From Novosphingobium sp. AP12 (GTDB lineage: Bacteria > Pseudomonadota > Alphaproteobacteria > Sphingomonadales > Sphingomonadaceae), in contig NZ_AKKE01000009.1 in NCBI RefSeq assembly GCF_000281975.1, positions 186,001 through 250,000 of the forward strand: a stretch of DNA of 64,000 nucleotides, read 5' to 3'. The notes under the pieces were generated by a model. The model saw only the letters and a program-made list of their open reading frames with translations, was not told the origin of the DNA and made no database searches. Below, piece after piece: positions 25,866 through 35,111 of this stretch. Position 1 is the stretch's first letter; the number at the start of each line of letters is the position of its first letter. The position numbers were made by a program, and so were the translations under genes.

Positions 25866-28289
25866 TCACCGGCCCCGCAGCAGGCTGTCCTTGAGCGTGA
25901 GCTGCAGCGTGATGCTGCGCGGCGGGCTGGCGGTTCCCAGCACGTCGCCCTGCCGGGTGACCGACGTGCCCGTACCCGTCGCCGTCGCGCCGACCACCGA
26001 TCCCGCGACGACGTAGAGCTTGTTGGTCAGGTTGCGCCCGATCAGCGCCACTTCCCACGGCTTGTTATCCCCGCCGTTCAGCGTGATCGCGCCGTTGAGC
26101 TGCCAGTACGACGACTGGTGGTTAAGCGGATTGGCCTCGGTTTGCGTGGTGTAGCTGCTGCTGTAGGCGGTATCGAGCGCCACCGTCCCGCCAAGGCTGG
26201 TCGAAAATTCGTGGTCGTAGGCCACGCCCGCCGTCAGCGAGAATTCGGGCGCGCGGAACAGGCGCTGGCCGGTCTGGTCCTGGTCCTGATAGGGATTGGC
26301 CGCCGTACCGTAAGTCGCTGCCGGCAGGCTCGGCGTGCGCGGATTGAGGTTGCATCCCGCCGCTACCGACTGGCCCGCGTAGCACCCGCCGATGAAATCG
26401 GTGTACTTCGAGTGATTGTACGCCGCCGCCGCGTTCACGGATAGGCCCGGCAAGGCGCTGGGCCGATAAGTCACGCTGGCCTCCACGCCCTCGATCTCCG
26501 CCCCGCCCGCGTTCTGGGTCAGCTGGGTGAACGAGGCATTGTCGTAGCGCGACAGCTGCAGGCCGGAATACTTGTAGTAGTATCCCACGAGGTCGAACAT
26601 CACCTGCCGCCCGGCGAGGTAGCCCTTGATCCCCGCCTCCCCGCCCTTCGCGGTCATCTGCCCGTAGGACAGGTCCACACGCGGCGGGGTCTGGTTCGCC
26701 TGCGAGCGCAGGGTCGTGGGCACCGTGTTGAAGCCGCCGGAAGTGAATCCCTCGCGGTAGGCGGCGTAGAGCGTCAGGTTGGTGCTCGGCCGCCAGGTCA
26801 GCGTGACCTCAGGCGAGAAGTCGGTGTATTTGCGCTTCGGGTTCAGCACGTCGATCGGGCTGGCGTACGATGTGCCGTAAAGCGACTTCGTCTCCCACGA
26901 ATAGCGCCCGCCCGCCGCCAGTTCGAGGTCCTCAACCAGCTTGTAGCGCGCCTGCCCGAACAGCGACGAGGCTTCGGTATGGACGTTGTAGTAGGTGGAG
27001 CCGACGAGGAACGGCGTCGTCGCCCCGCCGAAGTCCACCGCGAAGGCCTGCCGGATCTTGAAGTGCGCGTCCTGGTAGAACCCGCCAACGAGGAAGTTCA
27101 GCGGCCCGTCGAAGTCGGTCGCGAGGCGCAGTTCCTGGCTGAAACCGGTGGCGTCTATGTCGTTGGAGGCGCCGAAGTAGGTCGCGTTGGAGAAGGTGAA
27201 CGGATCGACCGACTTCTCGCGCAATTGGTAATAGCCCGTGACCGACGACAGCGTCAGCGCCTCGCCAAGGTCCTGGTCGACCGAGAGCGAGGTCAGGAAC
27301 TGGCTCGACTTGGCGAAGGGCACGCCGTCCTGCAGCGTCGGGTCCAGCGCGGTCATGCGCGCGGGCAGGATGACGCTGTAGAACTTGCGGTTCAACTCGC
27401 AGTCGATCGCGCCGGAAAGACGGCTCACGCCGCCGGGGCAGAACACGATCTGCGAGCCGCCGGTCGGCCCGACGCCGTCGCGCGTGCGCTTGCCATAGGC
27501 GATCTTGGCCTTGGCCCGCGTCCCGCCGCCGGCGGAATCGTAGGTCAGGGTGCCGCGCACGAAGACGTCCTCGGCGTTATAACTGTCCGCCGCCGGGCCG
27601 GGTGTCACCCCGGCGATGGGCACGGCGACATTCTGGAACCAGCCGTCTTCCTTGGAATAGTAGCCGACCACGCGCGCGCCGATGGTGTCAGTCAGCGGCG
27701 AGGACACGGTGCCTTCGACGTAGCGCTGGTCGCCCGCGAACTCATAGCCGGTGCGCAGCTTGGCCTCGAACACCTTGCCCGGGTCCTGCGAGGTCAGCGA
27801 GACGATGCCGCCGGGGCTGTTCTTGCCATAGAACAACGCCTGCGGGCCCTTGAGCACCTCGACCTGGCCGAGGTCGTACTGGCCAAGCCGGATCGCGTTA
27901 CCGTAGCTGATCGGCACGCCGTCTATGTTGAGAGTGACGGCGGTCTCGGTCGAGGGATTGGAAATGCCCGAGCCGATGCCGCGCAGGTTGATCGAGCCGC
28001 CGACCTGATTCTGCGATTCCGCGATGACCAGCTGTGGCACCTGCTGGCTGATATTGGTCAGCGTCACCGTGGCGTAGCGCTCCAGCTGCTCCTTCGAGAG
28101 CGCGGAGACCGCCACCGGCACGTCGAGCAGGCGCTCGCTGCGCTTGCGGGCAGTGACGATGATGTCGCCGGACGTATCCTGGGCGGCCTGCTGCGCGGCG
28201 TCCGACTGCGCCTGCGCCGCTGGCATCGCCGCAAGGGTGCCGAACGCGGCCAGCGCGGTCCCGGCCGCAAGCCTTTGCGGGTTCCTCAT
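25866..28289 (-). CDS. TonB-dependent receptor
   Basis: Outer-membrane receptor of 807 residues with signal peptide (LAAFGTLAAMPAAQAQ), TonB-box-like DIIVTARKRSERL, plug motifs INLRGIGSG and VEVLKGPQALFYGKNSPGG, and a complete barrel. GGAGGAGAGG precedes the ATG, a strong site. It follows the MGH1-like glycosidase on the same strand with a 152-bp gap, so it may be the distal member of the arabinan cluster or have its own promoter: a TTGACA lies at 28363-28358 on the minus strand but lacks a good -10. The barrel sequence resembles siderophore/vitamin-like receptors more than the sugar-type receptor at 30.6-33.4 kb, so membership in the sugar locus is an inference from position only. Confidence 0.92.
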   Translation of the reverse strand: MRNPQRLAAGTALAAFGTLAAMPAAQAQSDAAQQAAQDTSGDIIVTARKRSERLLDVPVAVSALSKEQLERYATVTLTNISQQVPQLVIAESQNQVGGSINLRGIGSGISNPSTETAVTLNIDGVPISYGNAIRLGQYDLGQVEVLKGPQALFYGKNSPGGIVSLTSQDPGKVFEAKLRTGYEFAGDQRYVEGTVSSPLTDTIGARVVGYYSKEDGWFQNVAVPIAGVTPGPAADSYNAEDVFVRGTLTYDSAGGGTRAKAKIAYGKRTRDGVGPTGGSQIVFCPGGVSRLSGAIDCELNRKFYSVILPARMTALDPTLQDGVPFAKSSQFLTSLSVDQDLGEALTLSSVTGYYQLREKSVDPFTFSNATYFGASNDIDATGFSQELRLATDFDGPLNFLVGGFYQDAHFKIRQAFAVDFGGATTPFLVGSTYYNVHTEASSLFGQARYKLVEDLELAAGGRYSWETKSLYGTSYASPIDVLNPKRKYTDFSPEVTLTWRPSTNLTLYAAYREGFTSGGFNTVPTTLRSQANQTPPRVDLSYGQMTAKGGEAGIKGYLAGRQVMFDLVGYYYKYSGLQLSRYDNASFTQLTQNAGGAEIEGVEASVTYRPSALPGLSVNAAAAYNHSKYTDFIGGCYAGQSVAAGCNLNPRTPSLPAATYGTAANPYQDQDQTGQRLFRAPEFSLTAGVAYDHEFSTSLGGTVALDTAYSSSYTTQTEANPLNHQSSYWQLNGAITLNGGDNKPWEVALIGRNLTNKLYVVAGSVVGATATGTGTSVTRQGDVLGTASPPRSITLQLTLKDSLLRGR

Positions 28290-28441
28290 AGTCCTCTCCT
28301 CCGACGACGTCCCTTTGCTGGACTGTCGCGGCGAAGGCTTCCACCTGAGTAGACAGTTGTCAACGCGGGCACCTCCAGAGAGGAGCGGCAGCGCGTCGTT
28401 ATCGTTCCGGCGTTGCCGTAAGGGTCAAGCCCCGGCGAACG

Positions 28442-30478
28442 TCAGCGGGCAAAGGCTTTCAGTTCGGCGAGGCGGATGGCGCGGCCTGCAGTGGGGGTCA
28501 TGGTCACCCGGATGCGGCTCGCCTCGACGGCGGACCAGGCTACTTGCGTGACCCCGTTGGCGAGTGGCGCCGTTCCGACCGCCACCTTGCGCCACCGTCC
28601 ATCACGGAACACCTCCACGACGACGGTATGAGGCGCCGCATACTTGCCGTCGTCGGCAAAGAAGGCGAGTTCGGTACGGCCCAGCGTGACGGTCTTGCCG
28701 AAGTCTACCGCGTACCACTGCGGTTTTGTAGAAACCTCGGAATCCCAACCGTTCGGCAATTCCGGGTAGAACCACGCGCGGCCGTCGATGCCGTCGTGCA
28801 GCTTTTCAGCGTCGGTGCCCGAGGAGGCGTCAGGCTTCGGATAGGCGCCGCGCACGAGCTGGACCGCCAGGTTCTCCTCGCGCTCGATCGGCGCATTGGC
28901 CTTGCGCATGACCGGCACCTCGATGCGGCCGAGCTGCCCCTTGCGGGCGACTTCGCGGCCGTCCACCTCGATGGCGAGGCCCCTGCCCCGGCCGTAGTGC
29001 GTGCCGTCCGCGTCCCAGGTCACAGAGACTTCGTGGCCGTGGTAAGGCACTCGCTCGACGCGGAACCACGCCAGCGCCTGCGGGTCACCCGCCGCCGGCA
29101 GCAGCGGATTGACCTCCAGCACGTCGTCCGCGCGCGGGCGGATGCCGACGAGGCCGCTGAGGATCAGGTCGAGGTAGCCGGAGTGGAAGTAGTGATGGCT
29201 GCGGTCCAGCCCGACGATCGGTTTGCCGGTCTCGGGGTCGTAGTCTTCCTCGAGGTCCAGCTTGTCACCCTGGAAATGCATCTGGGTGTAGAGCCGCAGC
29301 TCGCGCATCCAGTCGCTGCGGGTGACAGGGCCGCGCTGGTCGTAGTGATCGAGCAGGTTGGCCATGCCGGTCAGCACCTGCGTGGTCTGGTAGGGCCACA
29401 CGGGTCCGTTCCACTGGCACTCGCGCGCGGTGCCGAGGTAGCGGTACTGGCGCATGTAGTATTCGTAGTTCTTCTCGACCGTGCGCATCCCGGCCTTGCC
29501 GGCCAGCGAATTCGGGGCGAGCAGGTGCGTCCAGGCCTGTGAATACTTCGCCTCGTCGGGCACGAGATCGAACATCCACGGCAGGTAGCCGACCAGTTCG
29601 CGGTTACGGATCGGGTCCCAGTACTTGACGTATTCGTTGGTCAGCTGGTGCCGGTCGGTGAAGTGGCCGAGCTTCGGATTCCACAGGTCCGCGAGCACGC
29701 GCGTGCGCAGCGCTTCGGCGCGGCCGGCGTATTCCTTCGCCATCGCCGTGTCGCCCGCCAGCGTCGCCATGCGCGAAAGCGCGCGGGCGTTGGCGAACAT
29801 GTAGCTGTTGACCGAGGGCCGGAAGGCGTCGCCGCCCCGGAAGCCGTCCTTGCCGCCCGATGCATCGATCGAGGAGACGGTGTACTCGGTCGCGTCCAGC
29901 AGCGGCTCGACGAAGTAGAGGCCCTTGTCGAAGTCGAACTTCTCGTCCCAGAGCCGGTAAACGTGGCGCATCGTCTTGAGATGCGCGAGCACCGCGTCGC
30001 GGTCGCCGTCGACGAGGTAGCGGCCCCAGACCGAGTCCGCCATGTGATCGGTGAAGTGGCGGTCGTTGCCGCCCTCGTACATGAAATTGATGTAGTCGTC
30101 GGTGAATCGGCGGTCGTTCAGCCAGCGTCCCTCGGCGATATGGAAGCCGCTCGCATCGTTGAGGCTGGCGAAGGGATGGCGCTGCCAGTCGACGTCGTCG
30201 GCGAACTCGGTGGTGATGTACCCCTGCGCGCCCAGATCGCGCTGGTGCGCGCGGAACAGGCCCCAGCGGTAGTAGTAGACCGCGTCGATCTTGGGATCGG
30301 AGGATTCGAAGAAGGGAATGCGCCCCTCGTACCAGGGAGCATCGTTGCCGAAGCGCGCCTTGGCGATGGCGGGGATGTCGAGGGTGGCGGCGGCCGTCGA
30401 TGGCGCGGGAGCCGGCGGAGCCGCAGCCGTTGCGAGAAGCGCCGCGGCGGCGAGGATCATCCGGGTCTTCAAACGCAT
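28442..30478 (-). CDS. MGH1-like (alpha/alpha)6 glycoside hydrolase with a C-terminal F5/8-type domain
   Basis: Exported glycosidase of about 678 residues, signal MILAAAALLATAAAPP. The core looks like the GH63/GH37/MGH1 toroid clan: YYYRWGLFRAHQ, CQWNGPVWPYQTTQ and SHHYFHSGYLDLILSGLVG are typical surroundings of the catalytic acids. A beta-sandwich with VNPLLP follows, then a final 130 residues resembling a discoidin/F5-8 carbohydrate-binding module (WYAVDFGKTVTLGRTEL, RIRVTMTP). The start at 30478 is preceded by GAAGGGG; the frame extends further upstream without sense. It lies 128 bp after the sugar-type TonB receptor on the same strand, with a long hairpin between them. A role in trimming arabinan side chains or a co-occurring glycan is inferred from context; the exact family and bond are unknown. 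Confidence 0.75.
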   Translation of the reverse strand: MRLKTRMILAAAALLATAAAPPAPAPSTAAATLDIPAIAKARFGNDAPWYEGRIPFFESSDPKIDAVYYYRWGLFRAHQRDLGAQGYITTEFADDVDWQRHPFASLNDASGFHIAEGRWLNDRRFTDDYINFMYEGGNDRHFTDHMADSVWGRYLVDGDRDAVLAHLKTMRHVYRLWDEKFDFDKGLYFVEPLLDATEYTVSSIDASGGKDGFRGGDAFRPSVNSYMFANARALSRMATLAGDTAMAKEYAGRAEALRTRVLADLWNPKLGHFTDRHQLTNEYVKYWDPIRNRELVGYLPWMFDLVPDEAKYSQAWTHLLAPNSLAGKAGMRTVEKNYEYYMRQYRYLGTARECQWNGPVWPYQTTQVLTGMANLLDHYDQRGPVTRSDWMRELRLYTQMHFQGDKLDLEEDYDPETGKPIVGLDRSHHYFHSGYLDLILSGLVGIRPRADDVLEVNPLLPAAGDPQALAWFRVERVPYHGHEVSVTWDADGTHYGRGRGLAIEVDGREVARKGQLGRIEVPVMRKANAPIEREENLAVQLVRGAYPKPDASSGTDAEKLHDGIDGRAWFYPELPNGWDSEVSTKPQWYAVDFGKTVTLGRTELAFFADDGKYAAPHTVVVEVFRDGRWRKVAVGTAPLANGVTQVAWSAVEASRIRVTMTPTAGRAIRLAELKAFAR

Positions 30479-30539
30479 CGTCACCCCTTCAACAATACGT
30501 CGCCCCCGGCCGGAGCCGGAGACGACGATAATCACTTCA

Positions 30540-30593
30540 GGCGGCCGGCTCCCGGGTGTTGGGAGAGGAAGGAGCCCCGGGAGACCGGCCGCC
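30540..30593 (-). other. Long intercistronic hairpin between TonB receptor and glycosidase
   Basis: GGCGGCCGGCTCCCGGG (30540-30556) pairs with CCCGGGAG-A-CCGGCCGCC (30576-30593): 17 base pairs with one bulged base and a 19-base loop. No T run follows on the minus strand, so it looks like an mRNA-stabilising or processing element that lets the receptor message exceed the downstream enzyme message, rather than a full terminator. Confidence 0.6.
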
Positions 30594-30606
30594 TAGCCGG
30601 ACAGGC

Positions 30607-33420
30607 TTACTTGAAGGTGAAGCGGGCGCCGACCGCGAAGGTGCGGGCCAGCTGCAGCGTACCGAGGTTGAACTGCTGCGAATTACCCGCATCGCCGTAC
30701 TTGTAGTAGTTCTGCTGCTTCGACTTGGTGAGGTTCACCGCGTCGAAGGTGATGCCGACGTTGTCCAGGACGTTGAGGGTCAGCTGGAAGTCCAGGCTGT
30801 CCTCGGGCTTGTACCAGACGCCGATCGGGTTGGCGAAGAGACGGGCCTCGTTGTTGTGCAGGAAGCCCTTGCGCCAGATGTACGACAGGCGAGCGCTGAC
30901 CGGGCCGTTGTCGTAAGCGAGCGTGGCGTTGTACGACAGCTTCGAGACGTTGAAGAAGGCCGACTGCGTCTGGGTGATGTTGCCAGCTTCATCCTGCTCG
31001 GGGATGTTCTGCTTGGAGTCCAGCACCGTCAGGCTTCCCTGGAAGCCCAGGCCCTTCAGCGGGCCCGGCAGGTAGCTCGGGAAGTAGGTCAGGCCCACTT
31101 CCACGCCCTTGAGCACACCGTCCGAAGCGTTCACCGGGCGCGTGATCGAGAAGTAGTCCGTGGCGCCGGCAACGATTCCGTTGTTGGGGATGTACTCCAT
31201 CGACGTCAGCGGCACGACCAAACCGCTGATCTCGCGGCGGAAGGCGGTGACGGTGATCGCGCTGTTACGCTCGAAGTACCACTCCAGAGCAACGTCGTAG
31301 TTCTTCGAATGGGTGGGCTTCAGATCCGCCGTGCCGGCCGAGCCGCTGCCGTAACCCAGGTTGGTGAGATCGCCGACCAGCGCGTAGGTCGGGTTGATGT
31401 CGCCGAAGTTGGGACGACGCAGGGTTTCACCGTAGTTGAAGCGCAGGCGCAGGTTCGGCTCGATTTCGTAGCGAGCGGTGAAGCTGGGCAGGAACTTTTC
31501 GGACTGGCTGCCGCCGCGGGTCAGCGCGCTGTTGTTGTAGCGGTCGAAGAACTTCGAGTTGGTGACCACCGAGACATAGCGCACGCCGCCTTCGAGGTCG
31601 AGCGGACGACCGAAGATCGTCACCTGTCCGTCGGCCAGCAGGTAGCCCGACATCGTGCTTTCCTCGATGTCGAAGGTCTTTGCGAGCGACAGCGAGTCCG
31701 ACGTCGGCAGCCCGTAGAGACCGCGCACGTAGTCGGCGTTGTCATGGAGCCAGTAGCCGTTCGCGAGCGTCCAGCTGCGGGGCACGTCGGCGATGCCGTC
31801 CATGAAGTCCGAGTTGGTGAACTGCGCGTCTTCGCCGAGCGAGGACAGCGGAACGCCCAGGTTGTTGGCGCTCTGCGTGCGGGTGTAGCTGGTCGCCGTG
31901 CGGCGATCGAAGCGCATGCCGCCCTTGATCCGGCGCAGGAAGCCCTCATCCCAGGTGTAGTAGCCGTCGAGCGTGACGGTGAAGGCGTCGCCCTCGTTCT
32001 TGTCGGCATTGTCGTAGAGCTGCGCGACGTTCCAGACGCTGGGATCGGTCAGGAGCGAGTCGTCGCTGAAGTGGTACGACGGGATGCCGCCGCCGGCGTT
32101 GAAGTCGACGTTGATCTGGTCGGCCACGCGGTCGGTGCGCATGGCGATGAACGAGGACTTGTTGACGCTGGTCTGGTAGGCGACGTCACCGATGATCTTG
32201 CCGCGATCGCCCAGGTCCCATTGCCCGTTCAGGGCATAGACGTAGCTGTCGGTGCGGTTCTTGGTGTAGTCGCCGCTGTTGAAGCCATAGACGTCGTTCG
32301 CGGTACGCGACTTGACGATGTTGGTGCCGTCGTAAAGCGTGGGCGACTGCGGGTCGGCCCAGAAGTCCACGAAGCTGAACTGCAGCGAGTTGAAGGTCTC
32401 GCCGCGGAAGCCGGCGTAGAACACTTCGGCGGTGTAGACCGAGCTAGAGTTCGGCGCCCACTGCAGGGCGATGTTGACCGAGGGACGTTCACGCTTGCCG
32501 TAGAGGTCCGAGGAGAACACCGCGTCGCGCGAGAGGTAGTACGGCACCTCGACGCCGTTGGAGAAGATCGTCGAGCCCGGCGTGGTCGGCAGGCCGGCGT
32601 TGAGGCCGGGCGTCCAGTTCACGTTGCCTTCGCCCGGGAAGATGCGCTCAAGCGGGGCCAAGCCCGAACCGGCCGGCGGATTCTCCGTCGCGAAGGGCAC
32701 GAGGGCGCCCGCGGTGGTCGACATGTTACGGTACTTGGTGCGGCTCCACGAACCGTTCACCAGCAGGCCGATGTCGCCCACGCCGGTTTCCCAACGATCG
32801 CTGATCAGCAGCGCGGCGTTCGGATTATAGGTGTCGGCCTGCTCGTTGTAGATGCCGCGCACGAGGCCCGAGATCGCGAAACCGTCGAAGTCGAACGGAC
32901 GGCGGGTCTTGACGTCGATCTGGCCGGCGAGACCGGTTTCGATCTGGTCAGCCGAGCGGGTCTTGTAGACGTCGACCTGCTTGACGAGGTTCGCCGAGAT
33001 GTCCTGCAGCGCGAAGGACTGGCCGGTCGAGGTGAAGATGTTGCGGCCGTTGAGCGTGGTCAGCGGGTCGGAAAGACCGCGGATGGTCACGGTGCCGGCT
33101 TCGCCGCCGGCGCGGTCGGTGACCTGCACGCCGGTGACGCGCTGGAGCGCCTCGACGACGTTGTTGTCAGGCAGCTTGCCCACGTCCTCGGCCACGACCG
33201 AGTCCACGATCTGGATGTTTTCCTTGCGGACGTTCAGCGCGCCGACGATCGAGGCGCGCACGCCCGTCACGATGATGTCTTCCGCCGACGCGTCGCCGTC
33301 GCCGACGGCGTCCTGCGCGGGCGCGGCCTGAGGCGCGGCGTCCTGTGCATGGGCTACGCCCGAGCCCAGAACGAGCGCGAGAACGGATGCGGTGCAGAAT
33401 GCGAATGGCTTGAGTGCCAT
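30607..33420 (-). CDS. TonB-dependent receptor of the arabinan locus (sugar-type subfamily)
   Basis: Outer-membrane importer of 937 residues, likely for arabinan oligosaccharides. Signal peptide (ASVLALVLGSGVAHAQ), long acidic linker, TonB-box-like EDIIVTGVRAS, and the plug opening NIQIVDSVVAEDVGKLPDNNVVEALQRVTGV, the signature of the Xanth-Caul sugar receptors that replace SusC in Proteobacteria. It ends in RTFAVGARFTFK. GGGAGGG precedes the ATG. Just upstream lie a perfect 15-bp palindrome and a weaker copy (33465-33495), the best candidate operators of the locus. It leads a minus-strand unit with the MGH1-like enzyme. The substrate assignment rests on neighbours (GH43, GH51, arabinose catabolism). 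Confidence 0.92.
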   Translation of the reverse strand: MALKPFAFCTASVLALVLGSGVAHAQDAAPQAAPAQDAVGDGDASAEDIIVTGVRASIVGALNVRKENIQIVDSVVAEDVGKLPDNNVVEALQRVTGVQVTDRAGGEAGTVTIRGLSDPLTTLNGRNIFTSTGQSFALQDISANLVKQVDVYKTRSADQIETGLAGQIDVKTRRPFDFDGFAISGLVRGIYNEQADTYNPNAALLISDRWETGVGDIGLLVNGSWSRTKYRNMSTTAGALVPFATENPPAGSGLAPLERIFPGEGNVNWTPGLNAGLPTTPGSTIFSNGVEVPYYLSRDAVFSSDLYGKRERPSVNIALQWAPNSSSVYTAEVFYAGFRGETFNSLQFSFVDFWADPQSPTLYDGTNIVKSRTANDVYGFNSGDYTKNRTDSYVYALNGQWDLGDRGKIIGDVAYQTSVNKSSFIAMRTDRVADQINVDFNAGGGIPSYHFSDDSLLTDPSVWNVAQLYDNADKNEGDAFTVTLDGYYTWDEGFLRRIKGGMRFDRRTATSYTRTQSANNLGVPLSSLGEDAQFTNSDFMDGIADVPRSWTLANGYWLHDNADYVRGLYGLPTSDSLSLAKTFDIEESTMSGYLLADGQVTIFGRPLDLEGGVRYVSVVTNSKFFDRYNNSALTRGGSQSEKFLPSFTARYEIEPNLRLRFNYGETLRRPNFGDINPTYALVGDLTNLGYGSGSAGTADLKPTHSKNYDVALEWYFERNSAITVTAFRREISGLVVPLTSMEYIPNNGIVAGATDYFSITRPVNASDGVLKGVEVGLTYFPSYLPGPLKGLGFQGSLTVLDSKQNIPEQDEAGNITQTQSAFFNVSKLSYNATLAYDNGPVSARLSYIWRKGFLHNNEARLFANPIGVWYKPEDSLDFQLTLNVLDNVGITFDAVNLTKSKQQNYYKYGDAGNSQQFNLGTLQLARTFAVGARFTFK

Positions 33421-33464
33421 GTATCAACCCTCCCAATGGGGCTGGTCGCTACCATGCCCCTCCA

Positions 33465-33495
33465 ATTACTCCGGCTAGTTATTAGTCCGACTAAT
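33465..33495. promoter_or_regulatory. Tandem operator: perfect palindrome ATTAGTC-C-GACTAAT plus a weaker copy
   Basis: 33481-33495 is a perfect 7+1+7 palindrome (ATTAGTC C GACTAAT). 33465-33479 (ATTACTC C GGCTAGT) matches it at 12 of 15 positions, 16 bp away. Both sit 45-75 bp before the receptor ATG, in a local AT-rich island. Similar sites occur at 41306-41320 and 43647-43661 in the other two main promoters of the arabinose locus. Length, symmetry and distribution fit a dimeric GntR/FadR-type regulator such as the one at 41.4 kb. Confidence 0.65.
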
Positions 33496-33526
33496 TCGTG
33501 GCAAGAGGAAAAACGCGAGAGCTGTC

Positions 33527-33551
33527 AAAAACCTTTCAGCAGTGTTGCTGA
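33527..33551 (-). terminator. Intrinsic terminator for the minus-strand GH43 gene
   Basis: On the minus strand TCAGCA-ACAC-TGCTGA is followed by AAAGGTTTTT, a 6-bp stem with a T run. A second hairpin at 33564-33591 (CCGCCAGAAAT/ATTTCTGACGG, one wobble) lies between it and the stop codon. Together they separate the GH43 gene from the receptor promoter. Confidence 0.55.
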
Positions 33552-33610
33552 TAGGTCGCATCCCCGCCAGAAATCGGGAGATTTCTGACGGGAAATGCTG
33601 ATGGGCTGGA

Positions 33611-35050
33611 TCAACCGGGAAGCCAGGCGCTCGCCGGATCGGCAGCGGCTGCGAGTCGTACGTTGTCGGAGGAATGGGCCAGCGCCTTGCCCGAGAACGC
33701 CTGCGAGACGAAGCGGACAGCCCCGCCCTTCGCGGCTTCGCGGCGGAAGCGGTCGGCGCCCGGTGCGGTGCCGGTCGCGGTGCGCGGCGCGAGGCTGACC
33801 GAACCGTCGGCGGCGGCCACCAGGCACTGGTCGGGCTTCATGATCGGCGCGAGTTGGACGGTGCCGTCGTCCGCGGGCCACGAGCGGAACTGCGTCTGCT
33901 CGATCGGACCGGTGCCGACCCGGAGGCGATCGCCCTCCAGAACGAGGTTAGCGCCGCGCTTCACCGCCGGAGCGAAGCGCTCGGGCAGCGGGCCGTTGCC
34001 GACCGGCACGCCAAAGTCGGGGTTGCCGTCCGCGCCGAAGTACAGGCGCTGCACGCGGGTGTCGCGGTCGGGGTTGTAGAGCGGGTCGCCTTCGATCGCC
34101 TCGTAGTCGCGGCCGTGGTAGACGAGGATATCATTACCCTGCTCGTCCACGGTGAAGCTGTTGTGGCCGGGCCCGTAGACCGAGGTCTCGCGGCAGGTGA
34201 CGAAGACCGGCTCCTGCGACTTGGTCCAGGCGCGCGGGTCCATGATGTTGGCAGTCTCGTCCACGCTCAGCAAGCCCAGGCAATAGCGCGCGTCGGTTGC
34301 GCTGGCGGAGTAGGTCATGAACAGGCGCCCGTTCTTGACGATGAACGCCGAACCCTCGTTGACCTTGTAGCCGCGCACTTCCCAGTCGAACGTCGGCACC
34401 GTCAGGCGCGCGGGCGCGGCGGCGAGGGTCAGCGCGTCCTTCATCGGGGCGATGTAGACGTTGGAATTGGTGTCGATCCCCGGCTCGCGCTGCGCCCACG
34501 AGAAGTAGCGCACGCCGCGGTGTGTGAAGACGGTGGAATCCAGGTTGAAGCTGTCCCAGGGCGCCTTGAACTGGCCGAGCACCGACCAGTTGCCGGTCAT
34601 CGGATCAGGGCCGTCACAGACCACGGCGAACGTGCGGATGCGGAACACGTCCTCGCCGCCGCCGCTCGGGCCGGCCGCGAAGTAGACGATCCAGCGCCCG
34701 TCGATGAAGTGCAGTTCCGGCGCCCACAGGAAGCCCGACATCGGCCCGCTTGCCTCATGGCGCCAGAGCACGCGCTCCCCGGCGGAGGCCAGCCCGGCGA
34801 TGGTCTTCGCACGGCGCAGCGCGAGACGGTCGTACTCGGGCACGGAGCCCATCATGTAGTAGAAGCCGTCGTCATGGCGGAATATCTGGGTGTCGGCGCG
34901 CTGGCGCACGAGCGGGTTGATCGGCCAGGTAGGATTGGGACGGGTGGGCGCCGGCGAGCTGCCGAGAGCGGCGGTGCCGGGGTTCGTGCAGGCGAGCGGC
35001 AGCAGTGAGGCCGCGGCGGCGAAAGTGCGGCGCGATAGAAGCATCGTCAT
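33611..35050 (-). CDS. GH43-family arabinan-active glycosidase, probable Tat-exported lipoprotein
   Basis: Five-bladed beta-propeller glycosidase that likely removes L-arabinose from arabinan or oligosaccharides. GGAGAGG lies 5 bases before the ATG at 35050, which is why I prefer it over the ATG at 35071. The N-terminus MTMLLSRRTFAAAASLLPLAC combines a twin-arginine motif with a lipobox. The three GH43 acids are visible: Asp53 (RADTQIF), Asp171 (FNLDST) and Glu232 (VNEGSAF). WAPELHF and GPGHNSF are also typical. The last 115 residues form a beta-trefoil-like module (QCLVAAADGSVSL, FSGKALAHS) that may bind arabinan. It has its own upstream region and terminators, so it is probably transcribed separately from its neighbours. 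Confidence 0.87.
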   Translation of the reverse strand: MTMLLSRRTFAAAASLLPLACTNPGTAALGSSPAPTRPNPTWPINPLVRQRADTQIFRHDDGFYYMMGSVPEYDRLALRRAKTIAGLASAGERVLWRHEASGPMSGFLWAPELHFIDGRWIVYFAAGPSGGGEDVFRIRTFAVVCDGPDPMTGNWSVLGQFKAPWDSFNLDSTVFTHRGVRYFSWAQREPGIDTNSNVYIAPMKDALTLAAAPARLTVPTFDWEVRGYKVNEGSAFIVKNGRLFMTYSASATDARYCLGLLSVDETANIMDPRAWTKSQEPVFVTCRETSVYGPGHNSFTVDEQGNDILVYHGRDYEAIEGDPLYNPDRDTRVQRLYFGADGNPDFGVPVGNGPLPERFAPAVKRGANLVLEGDRLRVGTGPIEQTQFRSWPADDGTVQLAPIMKPDQCLVAAADGSVSLAPRTATGTAPGADRFRREAAKGGAVRFVSQAFSGKALAHSSDNVRLAAAADPASAWLPG

Positions 35051-35111
35051 GTCGTCCTCTCCGGTGTTCATGTCGGTCTAGGTGTCGTCTAGGTGCCGTT
35101 CGGGCTTACCT

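Noticed and set aside
28335..28363. TTGACA promoter for the TonB receptor at 25.9-28.3 kb
   Set aside because: The -35 box is perfect, but the sequence 17 bases on (AAGCCT) is a poor -10, so I do not list it as a promoter.
30556..33588. A 1,010-codon open frame on the plus strand opposite the sugar-type TonB receptor
   Set aside because: It is an antisense shadow of a recognisable receptor, has low-complexity Val/Arg/Glu composition and no ribosome-binding site.
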